Shown here in pieces: positions 8,428 to 15,676 of a stretch of DNA of 64,000 nt. This DNA comes from Nocardioides marmotae (GTDB lineage: Bacteria > Actinomycetota > Actinomycetes > Propionibacteriales > Nocardioidaceae). Under the pieces are notes generated by a model that saw nothing but the letters and a program-made list of their open reading frames with translations, was not told the origin of the DNA and did no database searches. Each line of letters begins with the position of its first letter. Within the stretch, counting starts at the first letter, position 1. Where the stretch lies: NCBI RefSeq assembly GCF_013177455.1, contig NZ_CP053660.1:2976001-3040000 (forward strand), read 5' to 3'. The position numbers and the translations under genes were made by a program.

Positions 8428-8820
8428 ATGCCCGAGACGACCGATCCCGACCTGCGCGCCCGGTTGCGGAGGCTCATCCGAGCAGCCGCCGACCTCGACG
8501 CCCTCAACCTGGCCTTCTTCACGGCCGAGACCGCCGTCGAGGACCACCTCGAGATGATCGACGCCGCGAGCGCGGAGCTCGAGGACGCCGTGCGGTCCTA
8601 CGGAGAGCGCCGGGCCCAGCTCGGCCCCGCTCGGCCCCGCTCACCGCGGCCGGAGCACGACGGTGACCAGGGCCGCCCGGCTGGCGACGTCGGTGGTCGC
8701 GGTCAGCCCACCGGCGGCGCCGGCCGGGACCGGTCCCCCGCTGTCGGCGACGAGGGCTCCGATGCGGCCGCTGCCGCTGCCGATGGACTCGTCGCGACTG
8801 ACGACCGACGCCGGCGGTGA
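8428..8820 (+). CDS. Hypothetical protein, 3' end overlapping a convergent gene
   Basis: The first 70 residues look like a real small helical protein (DLRARLRRLIRAAADLDALN, then AVEDHLEMIDAASAELEDAV). After about residue 72 it turns Pro/Arg/Gly-rich where it runs antisense through the last 180 bp of the PKD-protein gene, which is typical of a shadow frame. The native protein may end earlier and may have lost its stop; a 10-bp duplication (CGGCCCCGCT twice, near 8621-8640) lies just at this transition. No family is recognised. Confidence applies to the first half. Confidence 0.4.
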   Translation: MPETTDPDLRARLRRLIRAAADLDALNLAFFTAETAVEDHLEMIDAASAELEDAVRSYGERRAQLGPARPRSPRPEHDGDQGRPAGDVGGRGQPTGGAGRDRSPAVGDEGSDAAAAAADGLVATDDRRRR

Positions 8821-11298
8821 CCAGTCCGTGGTGGTCGAGGACTTGTCGGCCCAGTACGACACGACCCAGCTCCCCGAGCCGGCGACCGTCGCGGTCGGCG
8901 TCGTGTGGGACGTCGTCGCGGTCGTCTCGGACCGGGTGGCCACGGGCCCGAGCGGTGCGGTGGGCGACGTGCCGCGGTAGGCGACCAGCTGCAGGGCGAC
9001 CTTGGTGAGGCTCGCGAAGCGCAGGGTCACGCTCGACCCCGCGTCCGCGGCGGTCGCGACGCGGCTCCACACGAGCGTGCGCTGGGAGCTGCCCGTGCGC
9101 ACGTCGGCGACCTGCGTCCAGCCCGACGGAGGCGTGATCCCCGTGTCGCCCGCGCTCGCGCTGCCGAAGAGCAGCAGGGCATCCTCCGCCTGCACCGTCG
9201 TCGGGACGCGGAGCGTCGCGGCCGTGGTGTTGCCGGCCGCCCGGGCCACGCCGCGGAAGCCGATGGCCGACGCCGTCGAGGTCGTCGTCACCGCCTGGGT
9301 GGTCGACCCGGTGGCCCCGGCGGAGTCGGTGACCGTGAGCGTCGCCTGGTAGGTGCCGGGGGCGGCGAAGGTCCTGCTCGCCGAGACCCCGGTGGCGGAG
9401 CCGCCGTCGCTGAAGGTCCACCGGTAGCCGGCGACCGGGCCCTCGACGTCCGAGGAGCCACCGGCGTCGAAGGAGCAGGTCGTGCCGGAGCAGCTGGCGG
9501 TGAACGACGCCGTGGGCGGGGTGTTGCTCGGGCCCGCCAGGGTGTACGCCACGTGGAGCACGGGCGGGGTGGCGCCGTCGTGCGAGGACGCCCGCCGCTC
9601 GCCGGTGCCGGTCATGACCAGGGCCAGGGCGTTCCCCGAGCGCCAGCCGGGCCGACCGACGACCGCCTGCACCACGGTGCGGAGGTCGGCGGTGCGCTGG
9701 GCGGCGCCGGCCTGGCCGCTGGACCAGGCGGGCGGGGACCACGACACGGTGGCCGCCGTCCGCGGGCGGGAGGACACCGTGGTCGAGGAGGTCGTGAACG
9801 TCGCGGTGTCGTCCTGGGCGATGCCGGCGATGGTCACGTCGGTCGCGGCGCTGTTCGAACCGGTTGCCCGGAACTGGACCCACGCCTCGGTGATGGTCGC
9901 CCCCTCGGGCACGAGGAGGTCGTCGAAGCGGATGCCGATGGTCTGCGCGGTCGTGCCGGCCCGGGGGATGTTCAGGCTGGAGCCCAGCCAGTCGGCGTAC
10001 CCCGTCGGGCGCTGCTCGACGTCGTCGAAGGCCTTTGCGACCGGGGTGTCGAGCGGCAGCGGCGCGCCCGCGGGCACGACCGTGACCGTGACGTCGTCGC
10101 TGCCGGTCAGGGCGCCGTCCGAGGCCGTGGCCCGCAGGACGTGGACGCCGGCCGCGGTGAACCGGGCGGTCGTGGTCGCCGCGTCGGGGGTGGAGAAGGT
10201 GACCGTCCCCGGCCCGGAGACACGTGTCCACCGGATGGTGGTGCCGGGCCCGGGCAGGCCGTCGTCGCGGACGCCGGCCGCGAGGGCCAGCGGGGCACCG
10301 ACGACGACGGGGAGGTCTCGGCCCGCGGCGACCACGGGCTCGAGGTTGCCGATCGGCGGGAGCGTGGCGCGCAGCTGGTAGAGCTTGCCGTCGTTCTCGT
10401 CGGGGTCGGCGTCGTTGTCGACGCCCCGGTCGACGACGTAGAGGTCCCAGCGGGCCGGCTCGTCGAGCGCGGGGGCGACGGTGATGCCCGCGGCGAAGAC
10501 CTGGCCGGAGGCCGAGATGTCGATCCGGCTGACCGGCATCAGCTGGCGGTTGAGCTCGTAGACCGCCTCGGAGGTGCTGTCCACCACGAGGAGGGTGCCC
10601 CGCCCCGGGTGGTAGCCGATGCCCTCGGGGTCCTCGGCGCCCAGTCGCTGGACGTCGACCTCCGTGGCGACGTCGTCACCGGTCGGGGCGACGCCGTCGA
10701 ACCGGCCGTTGGGGCCCGGCCCCACGCGGTGCACGTCGTGGTCGGCGCCGTCGAGGACGAACAGCTCGCCGGTGGGCGGGAAGAAGGTCACGTCCTCGGG
10801 GTCGGTGCTGCCGAACGCGGCGGTGCTGAACGACGTACGCGTGTCGTCGGCGGTGCCCGCCCGCCCGTCGGCGCCGGGGTCGACCTCGTAGACGCGGAAC
10901 TGGTCGTCGTCGGAGACGAAGACGTGGCCACTGCCCGGGTCGTAGCCGATGCCGGCCGCCTCCTTGGTGTAGGCCGTGGTCACCCCGCGGTCCACGACGG
11001 CTCCCGCCCGGGTCGTCTCGAAGATGTTCGAGCCCTGGTAGATCGGCGTCTCGTCGACCTCGGAGTCGGCGATGAGGAAGCGGTCCCGCTCGGGGACGTA
11101 GACGATCCCCGCCGGGTCCGGGATCGGCGGGGTGAGCCCGGAGGTCGCCACCGTGCGGACCAGGGTCGCGGTCACGGACGGCACGGCCGCTGCCGCCGGC
11201 GGGGCCGACCAGGCCGCCAGCCCGGCGGCAGCGACCGCCGCGGTGACCCCGACCGCGAGCGTCGCCCGCACCTGCTCGTCCAACGCACGTGTGAGCAC
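8641..11298 (-). CDS. Large secreted beta-propeller/PKD-domain protein
   Basis: An 885-residue exoprotein. Residues 1-38 are a signal peptide (hydrophobic VGVTAAVAAAGLAAW, AAAA cleavage region). Residues 45-320 look like a propeller that tracks repeated units such as GIGYDPGSGHVFVSDDDQFR and GIGYHPGRGTLLVVDSTSEA. An Ig/PKD-like domain follows (to about 410). A module of about 160 residues resembles the DNRLRE/carbohydrate-associated beta domains (ITEAWVQFRATGSNS). A clear PKD domain comes next (PTASFTASC, SSDVEGPVAGYRWTFSDG), then a C-terminal beta-rich domain. Catalytic residues are not obvious, so adhesion or polymer binding is the likeliest role. It has no sortase motif and no C-terminal anchor, so it is probably released. 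Confidence 0.85.
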   Translation of the reverse strand: MLTRALDEQVRATLAVGVTAAVAAAGLAAWSAPPAAAAVPSVTATLVRTVATSGLTPPIPDPAGIVYVPERDRFLIADSEVDETPIYQGSNIFETTRAGAVVDRGVTTAYTKEAAGIGYDPGSGHVFVSDDDQFRVYEVDPGADGRAGTADDTRTSFSTAAFGSTDPEDVTFFPPTGELFVLDGADHDVHRVGPGPNGRFDGVAPTGDDVATEVDVQRLGAEDPEGIGYHPGRGTLLVVDSTSEAVYELNRQLMPVSRIDISASGQVFAAGITVAPALDEPARWDLYVVDRGVDNDADPDENDGKLYQLRATLPPIGNLEPVVAAGRDLPVVVGAPLALAAGVRDDGLPGPGTTIRWTRVSGPGTVTFSTPDAATTTARFTAAGVHVLRATASDGALTGSDDVTVTVVPAGAPLPLDTPVAKAFDDVEQRPTGYADWLGSSLNIPRAGTTAQTIGIRFDDLLVPEGATITEAWVQFRATGSNSAATDVTIAGIAQDDTATFTTSSTTVSSRPRTAATVSWSPPAWSSGQAGAAQRTADLRTVVQAVVGRPGWRSGNALALVMTGTGERRASSHDGATPPVLHVAYTLAGPSNTPPTASFTASCSGTTCSFDAGGSSDVEGPVAGYRWTFSDGGSATGVSASRTFAAPGTYQATLTVTDSAGATGSTTQAVTTTSTASAIGFRGVARAAGNTTAATLRVPTTVQAEDALLLFGSASAGDTGITPPSGWTQVADVRTGSSQRTLVWSRVATAADAGSSVTLRFASLTKVALQLVAYRGTSPTAPLGPVATRSETTATTSHTTPTATVAGSGSWVVSYWADKSSTTTDWSPPASVVSRDESIGSGSGRIGALVADSGGPVPAGAAGGLTATTDVASRAALVTVVLRPR

Positions 11299-11409
11299 GG
11301 TTCCTCCTCCGGAGCGCCGCCGTCGTGACGGTCACCTGCTCCAGAGTGGGACGGCTCGACCCAGGCGTCATGCCTGAAGTCGGGTAGACGGCGGCCCGGC
11401 TCGCGCTGG
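11299..11409. other. Upstream region of the PKD-protein gene, left of the islet
   Basis: This stretch of about 110 bp holds the promoter and ribosome site of the leftward PKD-protein gene (AGGAGGAA just upstream of its start, read on the minus strand). I see no ORF or RNA in it. It ends where the tRNA 3'-end copy begins. Confidence 0.5.
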
Positions 11410-11460
11410 TAGGGCGTGTGGGGCTCGAACTCACGACCCAGGGATTATGAGTCCCTTGCT
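11410..11460 (-). repeat. Partial tRNA copy (3' 51 nt of the CAU tRNA): distal attachment-site repeat
   Basis: These 51 bp match 12882-12932, the 3' part of the intact CAU-anticodon tRNA, at 50 of 51 positions and in the same orientation. The single difference is at 11431 (T here, C at 12903), in the T-stem, where a non-functional copy would drift. The copy starts at the discriminator base and stops just 5' of the anticodon stem. It lacks the D-arm and 5' acceptor strand, so it cannot make a tRNA. An intact tRNA plus a displaced copy of its 3' end is the classic footprint of tyrosine-recombinase integration. Confidence 0.88.
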
Positions 11461-11571
11461 TCCTCGTCGGGCCCATCCGCCAGCGTCCGGAACTCGCCTG
11501 AACCGGCAAACGGCACCAGCGCGGGCGAGCCCGAACTTCTCGTTCTGAGCGACGTCGGCGTCAGCGACGTT

Positions 11572-12039
11572 TCAGGCTTCTGCCGCTGGGTCGACGGTGT
11601 AGATCCCGGGAGGGGACTCCGGCAGTTCCCGAGTGGTGAAGGCCAGGTGCCAGTCGGGCTGTGTATCTCCGTTAAGACGAAGCTCCCACGAGTACCGCTT
11701 GCCAGGAAGGATGGGAAGCGGACCGAACGGAAACGCCATTGGTACATCGATAGGAGTGCCGTGCTTTAGTCCGGGCGGACGGCCGACCTCGAACTCGCCT
11801 TGGACCTCGACGGGGAGCTCCCCCACCGGGGTCTGGGCGACGACCGCATGACCATCTTCGCCGAGCAGGCGGAGCTGCAGGTGGATCCGATCGTTCGCCT
11901 GAGTCCAAGGAACGTCGATCTTGATCGCGACGGCCGAAGGCGAAGGTTCGGGCCCAGTGACGCTCCAGCCCCCTCCAGAGATGTAGAGCTTGCCGTCCGC
12001 GACCGCTGCGTAGTCGCAGAGCATGAGGGTGGCCCTCAT
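11572..12039 (-). CDS. DUF6941-type protein
   Basis: A 155-residue protein beginning MRATLMLCDYAAVADGKLYI and GGGWSVTGPEPSPSAVAIKI. This opening, a beta-rich middle and a C-terminal LAFTTR strand match my memory of the DUF6941 family, small beta-sandwich-like actinobacterial proteins of unknown function. It has no signal peptide or membrane segment. Its ATG overlaps the hicB-like stop by 4 bp (ATGA), so it is translationally coupled to the toxin-antitoxin pair and is the third gene of that operon. Codon use is visibly more AT-tolerant than in the flanking genes, which fits acquisition. Confidence 0.72.
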   Translation of the reverse strand: MRATLMLCDYAAVADGKLYISGGGWSVTGPEPSPSAVAIKIDVPWTQANDRIHLQLRLLGEDGHAVVAQTPVGELPVEVQGEFEVGRPPGLKHGTPIDVPMAFPFGPLPILPGKRYSWELRLNGDTQPDWHLAFTTRELPESPPGIYTVDPAAEA

Positions 12040-12389
12040 GCGGTGGCAGGCACCTTGGTCGAACTGACCGTCTTGAGGGTGCCACGGGGGGCGCGAACGT
12101 GCGGAACTGCGAGATCAGCCTTCCGCACGCCTCCGACGGCCTGCGACCCGCCTTGAAGCTGCAGAATCGACAGTTCGCTGCCGAAGGACGACTGGACGAC
12201 TGGCGCCGACGACTCGTCCAACACCTCGCGCACGTCGATGTCTGAAGTATCGAGATAGAACGGCAAACCTTCACGCACCAGATCCCGAACCTCGACGAGG
12301 TCTGATCCCGTCACGACGAAACCCTCGACGTCGGGCGAATCCGCCCAGACGGTGCCTGCCTCGCGGTGATACCGCACCCTGACGATCAT
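12036..12389 (-). CDS. hicB: HicB-like antitoxin
   Basis: A 117-residue protein. The N-terminal MIVRVRYHREAGTVWADSPD followed by VEGFVVTGSDLVEVRDLVREGL is the degenerate RNase-H-like fold of HicB (beta-beta-alpha, with the antitoxin's W-A-D-S-P segment). The C-terminal 50 residues have no clear ribbon-helix-helix or HTH, so DNA binding is uncertain. The start is ATG 12389 because a good GGGAG lies 7 bases upstream; the longer frame to 12428 would overlap the toxin gene. It lies 13 bp after hicA and overlaps the DUF6941 gene by 4 bp. Its role is neutralising HicA by direct binding (family knowledge). Confidence 0.78.
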   Translation of the reverse strand: MIVRVRYHREAGTVWADSPDVEGFVVTGSDLVEVRDLVREGLPFYLDTSDIDVREVLDESSAPVVQSSFGSELSILQLQGGSQAVGGVRKADLAVPHVRAPRGTLKTVSSTKVPATA

Positions 12390-12402
12390 GCGTGACTCCC
12401 TT

Positions 12403-12636
12403 TCACAGCAGCTTGAGCGCATCCTCACTGCTCAAGCCAACGGTACCCACAAGCACCTTGCGGACGAGTCCCGGAGGCACTGTCGCACCATCGTGGAACG
12501 AGAACAAGACCCTCGGTCGTCCAGGAGCTTCCAGGAACCGGTGTGAGCCCTTCTGCCTAACGATCGCGTATCCGAGTGGTTCCCGCAGGAGAACGGCGAG
12601 GAGATCCTTCGCCTTCATCGAGGGGAACTGCGGCAC
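12403..12636 (-). CDS. hicA: HicA-like mRNA interferase toxin
   Basis: A 77-residue protein with the double-stranded-RNA-binding-like fold of HicA. It has a basic N-terminal helix (MKAKDLLAVLLREPLGYAIV), the diagnostic R-Q-K-G-S-H-R-F turn with catalytic His at about residue 32, and a following beta-hairpin (VLFSFHDGATVP). HicA cleaves mRNA and tmRNA without the ribosome. Start GTG 12636 is used; ATG 12618 (residue 7) is a good alternative. It is the promoter-proximal gene of hicA-hicB-DUF6941, the usual toxin-first HicAB order. The family length is 55-80 residues, so it looks intact. Confidence 0.82.
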   Translation of the reverse strand: MPQFPSMKAKDLLAVLLREPLGYAIVRQKGSHRFLEAPGRPRVLFSFHDGATVPPGLVRKVLVGTVGLSSEDALKLL

Positions 12637-12881
12637 GCCGCCACCCTAGGTGCTGTGCCGCCTCACCGCTGCCGCTCGGACCCTCACCATGTGCGGAGGC
12701 GGGATCTGCGGCTCGATCGCCAGCAGGCGCGCCTCAGTACGCACTGCGTATATCGAGCAACCACGGCGACTTGCCGCCGCCGACCGCGACGGTTGCGCAT
12801 CCCCCACCGCGTACGAACGGCCCCGCCTACCTCCTGCCGCAGAGATCGCGCAGTACCGCTGACTCGCCGATGCCCGGTGGG
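12637..12881. other. Non-coding right part of the islet
   Basis: These 245 bp between the hicA start and the tRNA 3' end contain the hicA promoter region on the minus strand. They hold only short frames on both strands, none with a recognisable domain. No integrase, excisionase or transposase fragment can be read here. I see no clear inverted-repeat operator. Confidence 0.45.
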
Positions 12882-12955
12882 TAGGGCGTGTGGGGCTCGA
12901 ACCCACGACCCAGGGATTATGAGTCCCTTGCTCTGACCGACTGAGCTAACGCCCC
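12882..12955 (-). tRNA. tRNA-Met (CAU anticodon); tRNA-Ile2 not excluded
   Basis: A 74-nt cloverleaf on the minus strand. The acceptor GGGGCGT pairs with ACGCCCT (one G-T at the end), discriminator A. The D-arm is GCTC/GAGC. The anticodon stem AGGGA/TCCCT has loop CTCATAA, anticodon CAT. The T-arm GTGGG/CCCAC has loop TTCGAGC. A CAT anticodon can be elongator Met, initiator Met, or lysidine-modified Ile2. The initiator is unlikely because its three G-C pairs at the anticodon stem are absent. Elongator Met is my call on general sequence grounds. The 3' end faces the islet and is duplicated at 11410-11460. Confidence 0.93.
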
Positions 12956-13036
12956 GCGGGCCCCGTCCCCGAGGCGCGCAGGGGGACCCTACGCGAGCGT
13001 GCTCGCCGGCACGGAGCGGGGCTGCACGAAATGCAT

Positions 13037-13067
13037 CGAGGGCCTGGCACGTCGTGCCAGGCCCTCG
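13037..13067 (-). terminator. Strong intrinsic terminator after tRNA-Asn
   Basis: Bases 13037-13050 (CGAGGGCCTGGCAC) pair perfectly with 13054-13067 around the 3-base loop GTC. On the minus strand the hairpin begins 5 bp after the tRNA-Asn 3' end (13073) and is followed by GATGCATTTCG, a weak T-containing tail. This is the best terminator in the left third of the window. It separates the tRNA-Asn transcript from the CAU tRNA. Confidence 0.82.
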
Positions 13068-13072
13068 CTCTG

Positions 13073-13145
13073 CTCCCCCGGTTGGACTCGAACCAACAAC
13101 CCTCCGGTTAACAGCCGAATGCTCTGCCAGTTGAGCTACAGGGGA
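13073..13145 (-). tRNA. tRNA-Asn (GTT)
   Basis: A 73-nt cloverleaf on the minus strand. The acceptor TCCCCTG pairs with CGGGGGA, discriminator G. The D-arm is GCTC/GAGC. The anticodon stem is TCGGC/CCGGA-type with loop TGTTAAC, anticodon GTT. The T-arm GTTGG/CCAAC has loop TTCGAGT. All invariant positions are present and CCA is not encoded. It is flanked by the strong terminator at 13037-13067. Confidence 0.95.
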
Positions 13146-13200
13146 TCGGTGCAGCGCGCACACACTAGCAAGGCCCAGCGGCCGGGGAAAATCGAGGGGG

Positions 13201-13725
13201 TCAGCCCGGCTCGACCTCGGCACGGGCCGCGGCCAGGCCCCGCTCGGCCGCCTCGCGGACCGCCGGGTCGGCCGGGTCGAGGCCCTCGTCGAGCACGTAT
13301 CCCCAGGTCAGCGCGCGGTCCCCGGAGGCGGGGCGGCGGGCCACGACGCGCAGTCCGCGGCCGCGGGAGACCGGCACGTGGCGGGTCAGGACGACGCTGG
13401 CGCTGACCCGTTCGCGGACCAGCTCGAGCAGGCGGCCGGGCTCGGCGAGCAGGATCCGGTGGACCGGCGACGGAACGCCCGGCGGGCCCACCTCGCGGAC
13501 GAGGAGCTCGGTGGTGTCGCGGTCCCAGTGGGCCGACTCGACCTCCTCCCACGCGAGGCGCCGGCCGGGCAGGTACAACGCCTCGCGGGTCCCCCCGACG
13601 AGCCCTACCGAGGTCTCCGCCCAGGCGAGCAGGCGCTCGCCGCGGCGTACGTCGAGGTCGGGGCGCTCGCGACGCAGCGAGCGGGCCAGCGAGCGGGCCA
13701 GCGCGGCGGGCACGGGGATCCTCAT
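13201..13725 (-). CDS. Conserved hypothetical protein downstream of dnaG
   Basis: A 174-residue protein I cannot place by function. It opens with a basic helix (RSLARSLRRERPDLDVRRGE), then beta-strand-rich stretches (LLAWAETSVGLVGGTREALY, VESAHWDRDTTELLVREV), and ends in an acidic/basic helix (REAAERGLAAARAEV). The layout recalls small actinobacterial PH-like proteins found next to dnaG. It has no signal peptide, membrane segment or metal motif. It follows dnaG by 24 bp in the same direction, and its ribosome site and start lie in a tandem 14-bp duplication (see 13725-13752). Confidence 0.72.
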   Translation of the reverse strand: MRIPVPAALARSLARSLRRERPDLDVRRGERLLAWAETSVGLVGGTREALYLPGRRLAWEEVESAHWDRDTTELLVREVGPPGVPSPVHRILLAEPGRLLELVRERVSASVVLTRHVPVSRGRGLRVVARRPASGDRALTWGYVLDEGLDPADPAVREAAERGLAAARAEVEPG

Positions 13726-13752
13726 GACTGGCTCCTCATGACTGGCTCCTCA
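13725..13752 (-). repeat. Duplicated ribosome-binding/start unit
   Basis: On the minus strand the 14-bp unit GGAGCCAGTCATGA occurs twice in a row right after the dnaG stop. Each copy carries a Shine-Dalgarno (GGAG) and an ATG. The first ATG (13739) opens a five-codon frame, M-R-S-Q-S, whose TGA overlaps the ATG (13725) of the downstream gene. The second copy is the true start. The arrangement would couple translation from dnaG through a mini-ORF into the next gene. Confidence 0.75.
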
Positions 13753-15648
13753 AGACTGGCCGACCGTCCGCTCGCGCAGGGTGCGGCGGTGCTGCTCCAG
13801 CGCGGCCAGCTCGCCGAACATCCGGTTGTACTCCGTGGCGTTCTCGACCGGGTTGGTGCGCTGGAGCTTCGACTTCAGGTCCGCGATGCGCCGCAGGGCG
13901 GTCAGCTCGAGGAGCCCGAAGACGTGCATCGAGACGTACGCCGCGTCGGGCTCCTTCGCCGTGCGGATCGGCTCGACGCCCAGGGCGCTGATCGTGGAGG
14001 AGACCAGCGGGTCGGTGGCCGCGTCGCGCAGCCGGCCCGCCCACTGCGCGTCCCCGGAGCCGGCGACCGGGCCACCCGCGGCGGCGACGAGCCCCCACAC
14101 GGCGCGGTACACGGGGTGCGTGAAGTCCTCGGAGCCGATCTCGGAGGTCGTCCGGCCGATGGCCATGGGGTACTGGATGACCAGCTTGAGCGTCTCCCGC
14201 TCGAGCGCGAAGCGCGGGTCGCGCAGGTCCGGGACCGGCGTGCGCGCGGGCCGCTCGGCCGGCTGCTCCGGCTGGGGCTCCGCGCGGCGGCCGCCCCGCT
14301 GGTCGGGCTTCGCGGGGCCCCGGGCCTGGGCGCGGCGCACCTCGGAGCGGGCCTGCTCGATGTCGACGCCGACCATGCCGGCGAGCTCGCGGGCGAAGGC
14401 GTCGACCTTGGATCGGTCCCGGACGCTCGAGACGAGACGGGCGCCCTCGCGGAGCGCGTCGACGCGGCTGTCGGCGCGGTCGAGGTCGTACTTCCCGACG
14501 ACGTTGCCGAGCACGAACCGGTAGAGCGGCACCCGCCGGGCGATCAGCTCGCGGACCGCCGCATCGCCCTGCTGGATGCGCAGGTCGCACGGGTCCATCC
14601 CGTCGGGCTCGACGGTGACGTAGGTCTGGGACACGAAGTTCTGGTCGCCGGCGAAGGTCCGCAGCGCCGCCTTCTGCCCGGCGGCGTCGCCGTCGAAGGC
14701 GAAGATGACCTCGCCGCGGAACTCCTCGTGGTCGTGCATGAACCGGCGCAGCACCCGCGCGTGCTCGTCGCCGAAGGCCGTGCCGCAGGTCGCCACGGCG
14801 GTCGTGACGCCGGCGAGGTGGCAGGCCATCACGTCGGTGTAGCCCTCGACCACCACGGCCTGGGAGGAGCGCGCCATGTCCTTGCGGGCCAGGTCGATGC
14901 CGTAGAGCACCTGGCTCTTCTTGTAAATCGGCGTCTCGGAGGTGTTGAGGTACTTCGCGTCGATCCGGTCGTCCTCGAAGATCCGGCGGGCGCCGAAGCC
15001 GATCGTGTCGCCGCCGGCCTCCCGGATGGGCCAGAGCAGGCGGCCGCGGAAGCGGTCGTACGGCGAGCGGCCGACCGCGACGAGGCCGCCGACGACCAGC
15101 TCCTCCTGGGAGAACGCCTTCTGCCGCAGGTGCTTGAAGAGCGCGTCGCCGTCGCGCGGGGCGAAGCCGATGCCGAACATCTCCGCCGCGGCCTGGTCGA
15201 AGCCCCGCTCGGCGAGGAACTGCCGCGCGGCGAGCGCGTCGGGGGTCGAGAGCTGCTCGGCGTAGAACTGCTGGGCGACCTTGTGCGCCTCGACCAGCCG
15301 GTTGCGCTGCGGACCGCGGGGGCGGTCCTCGCGGATGTCGCCCTCCTCGTGGCGCAGCTGCACGCCGAACTTGTCGGCCAGCCGCTCGACCGCCTCGGCG
15401 AACGAGAGCGCGTCGATGTCCATCACGAACTTGATGACGTCCCCGCCGGCTTGGCAGCCGAAGCAGTGGAAGAACCCCCGGCTCGGGGTGACGTGGAACG
15501 ACGGCGACTTCTCGTCGTGGAAGGGGCAGAGCCCCTTGAGCGAGCCGCCGCCGGCGTTGCGCAGCGTGACGTGCTCGGCGACGACGTCGTCGATCCGCGC
15601 CTTCTCGCGCACCTCGGCGATGCTCTCCTCGCGGATCAGGCCTGCCAC
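13750..15648 (-). CDS. dnaG: DNA primase
   Basis: A 632-residue DnaG, of normal length. The CHC2 zinc finger uses C41 (CPFHDEKSPSFHV), H44, C62 and C65 (HCFGCQAGGD). The catalytic core has the Toprim motif VVVEGYTDVMACHLAG (about residue 264) with its DxD in FAFDGDAAGQKA. A Pro/Arg/Glu-rich linker near residue 440-460 leads to the DnaB-interacting C-terminal domain. It makes RNA primers at the replication fork. The gene heads toward the next small ORF and starts 28 bp after the dehydrogenase stop, so the three may be cotranscribed. Confidence 0.97.
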   Translation of the reverse strand: MAGLIREESIAEVREKARIDDVVAEHVTLRNAGGGSLKGLCPFHDEKSPSFHVTPSRGFFHCFGCQAGGDVIKFVMDIDALSFAEAVERLADKFGVQLRHEEGDIREDRPRGPQRNRLVEAHKVAQQFYAEQLSTPDALAARQFLAERGFDQAAAEMFGIGFAPRDGDALFKHLRQKAFSQEELVVGGLVAVGRSPYDRFRGRLLWPIREAGGDTIGFGARRIFEDDRIDAKYLNTSETPIYKKSQVLYGIDLARKDMARSSQAVVVEGYTDVMACHLAGVTTAVATCGTAFGDEHARVLRRFMHDHEEFRGEVIFAFDGDAAGQKAALRTFAGDQNFVSQTYVTVEPDGMDPCDLRIQQGDAAVRELIARRVPLYRFVLGNVVGKYDLDRADSRVDALREGARLVSSVRDRSKVDAFARELAGMVGVDIEQARSEVRRAQARGPAKPDQRGGRRAEPQPEQPAERPARTPVPDLRDPRFALERETLKLVIQYPMAIGRTTSEIGSEDFTHPVYRAVWGLVAAAGGPVAGSGDAQWAGRLRDAATDPLVSSTISALGVEPIRTAKEPDAAYVSMHVFGLLELTALRRIADLKSKLQRTNPVENATEYNRMFGELAALEQHRRTLRERTVGQS

Positions 15649-15676
15649 GGGGCCGATCCTAGGCGCCGGGCGGGGA

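Noticed and set aside
11410..11460. A second functional CAU tRNA
   Set aside because: The D-arm and the 5' acceptor strand are missing, and the T-stem has a mismatch.
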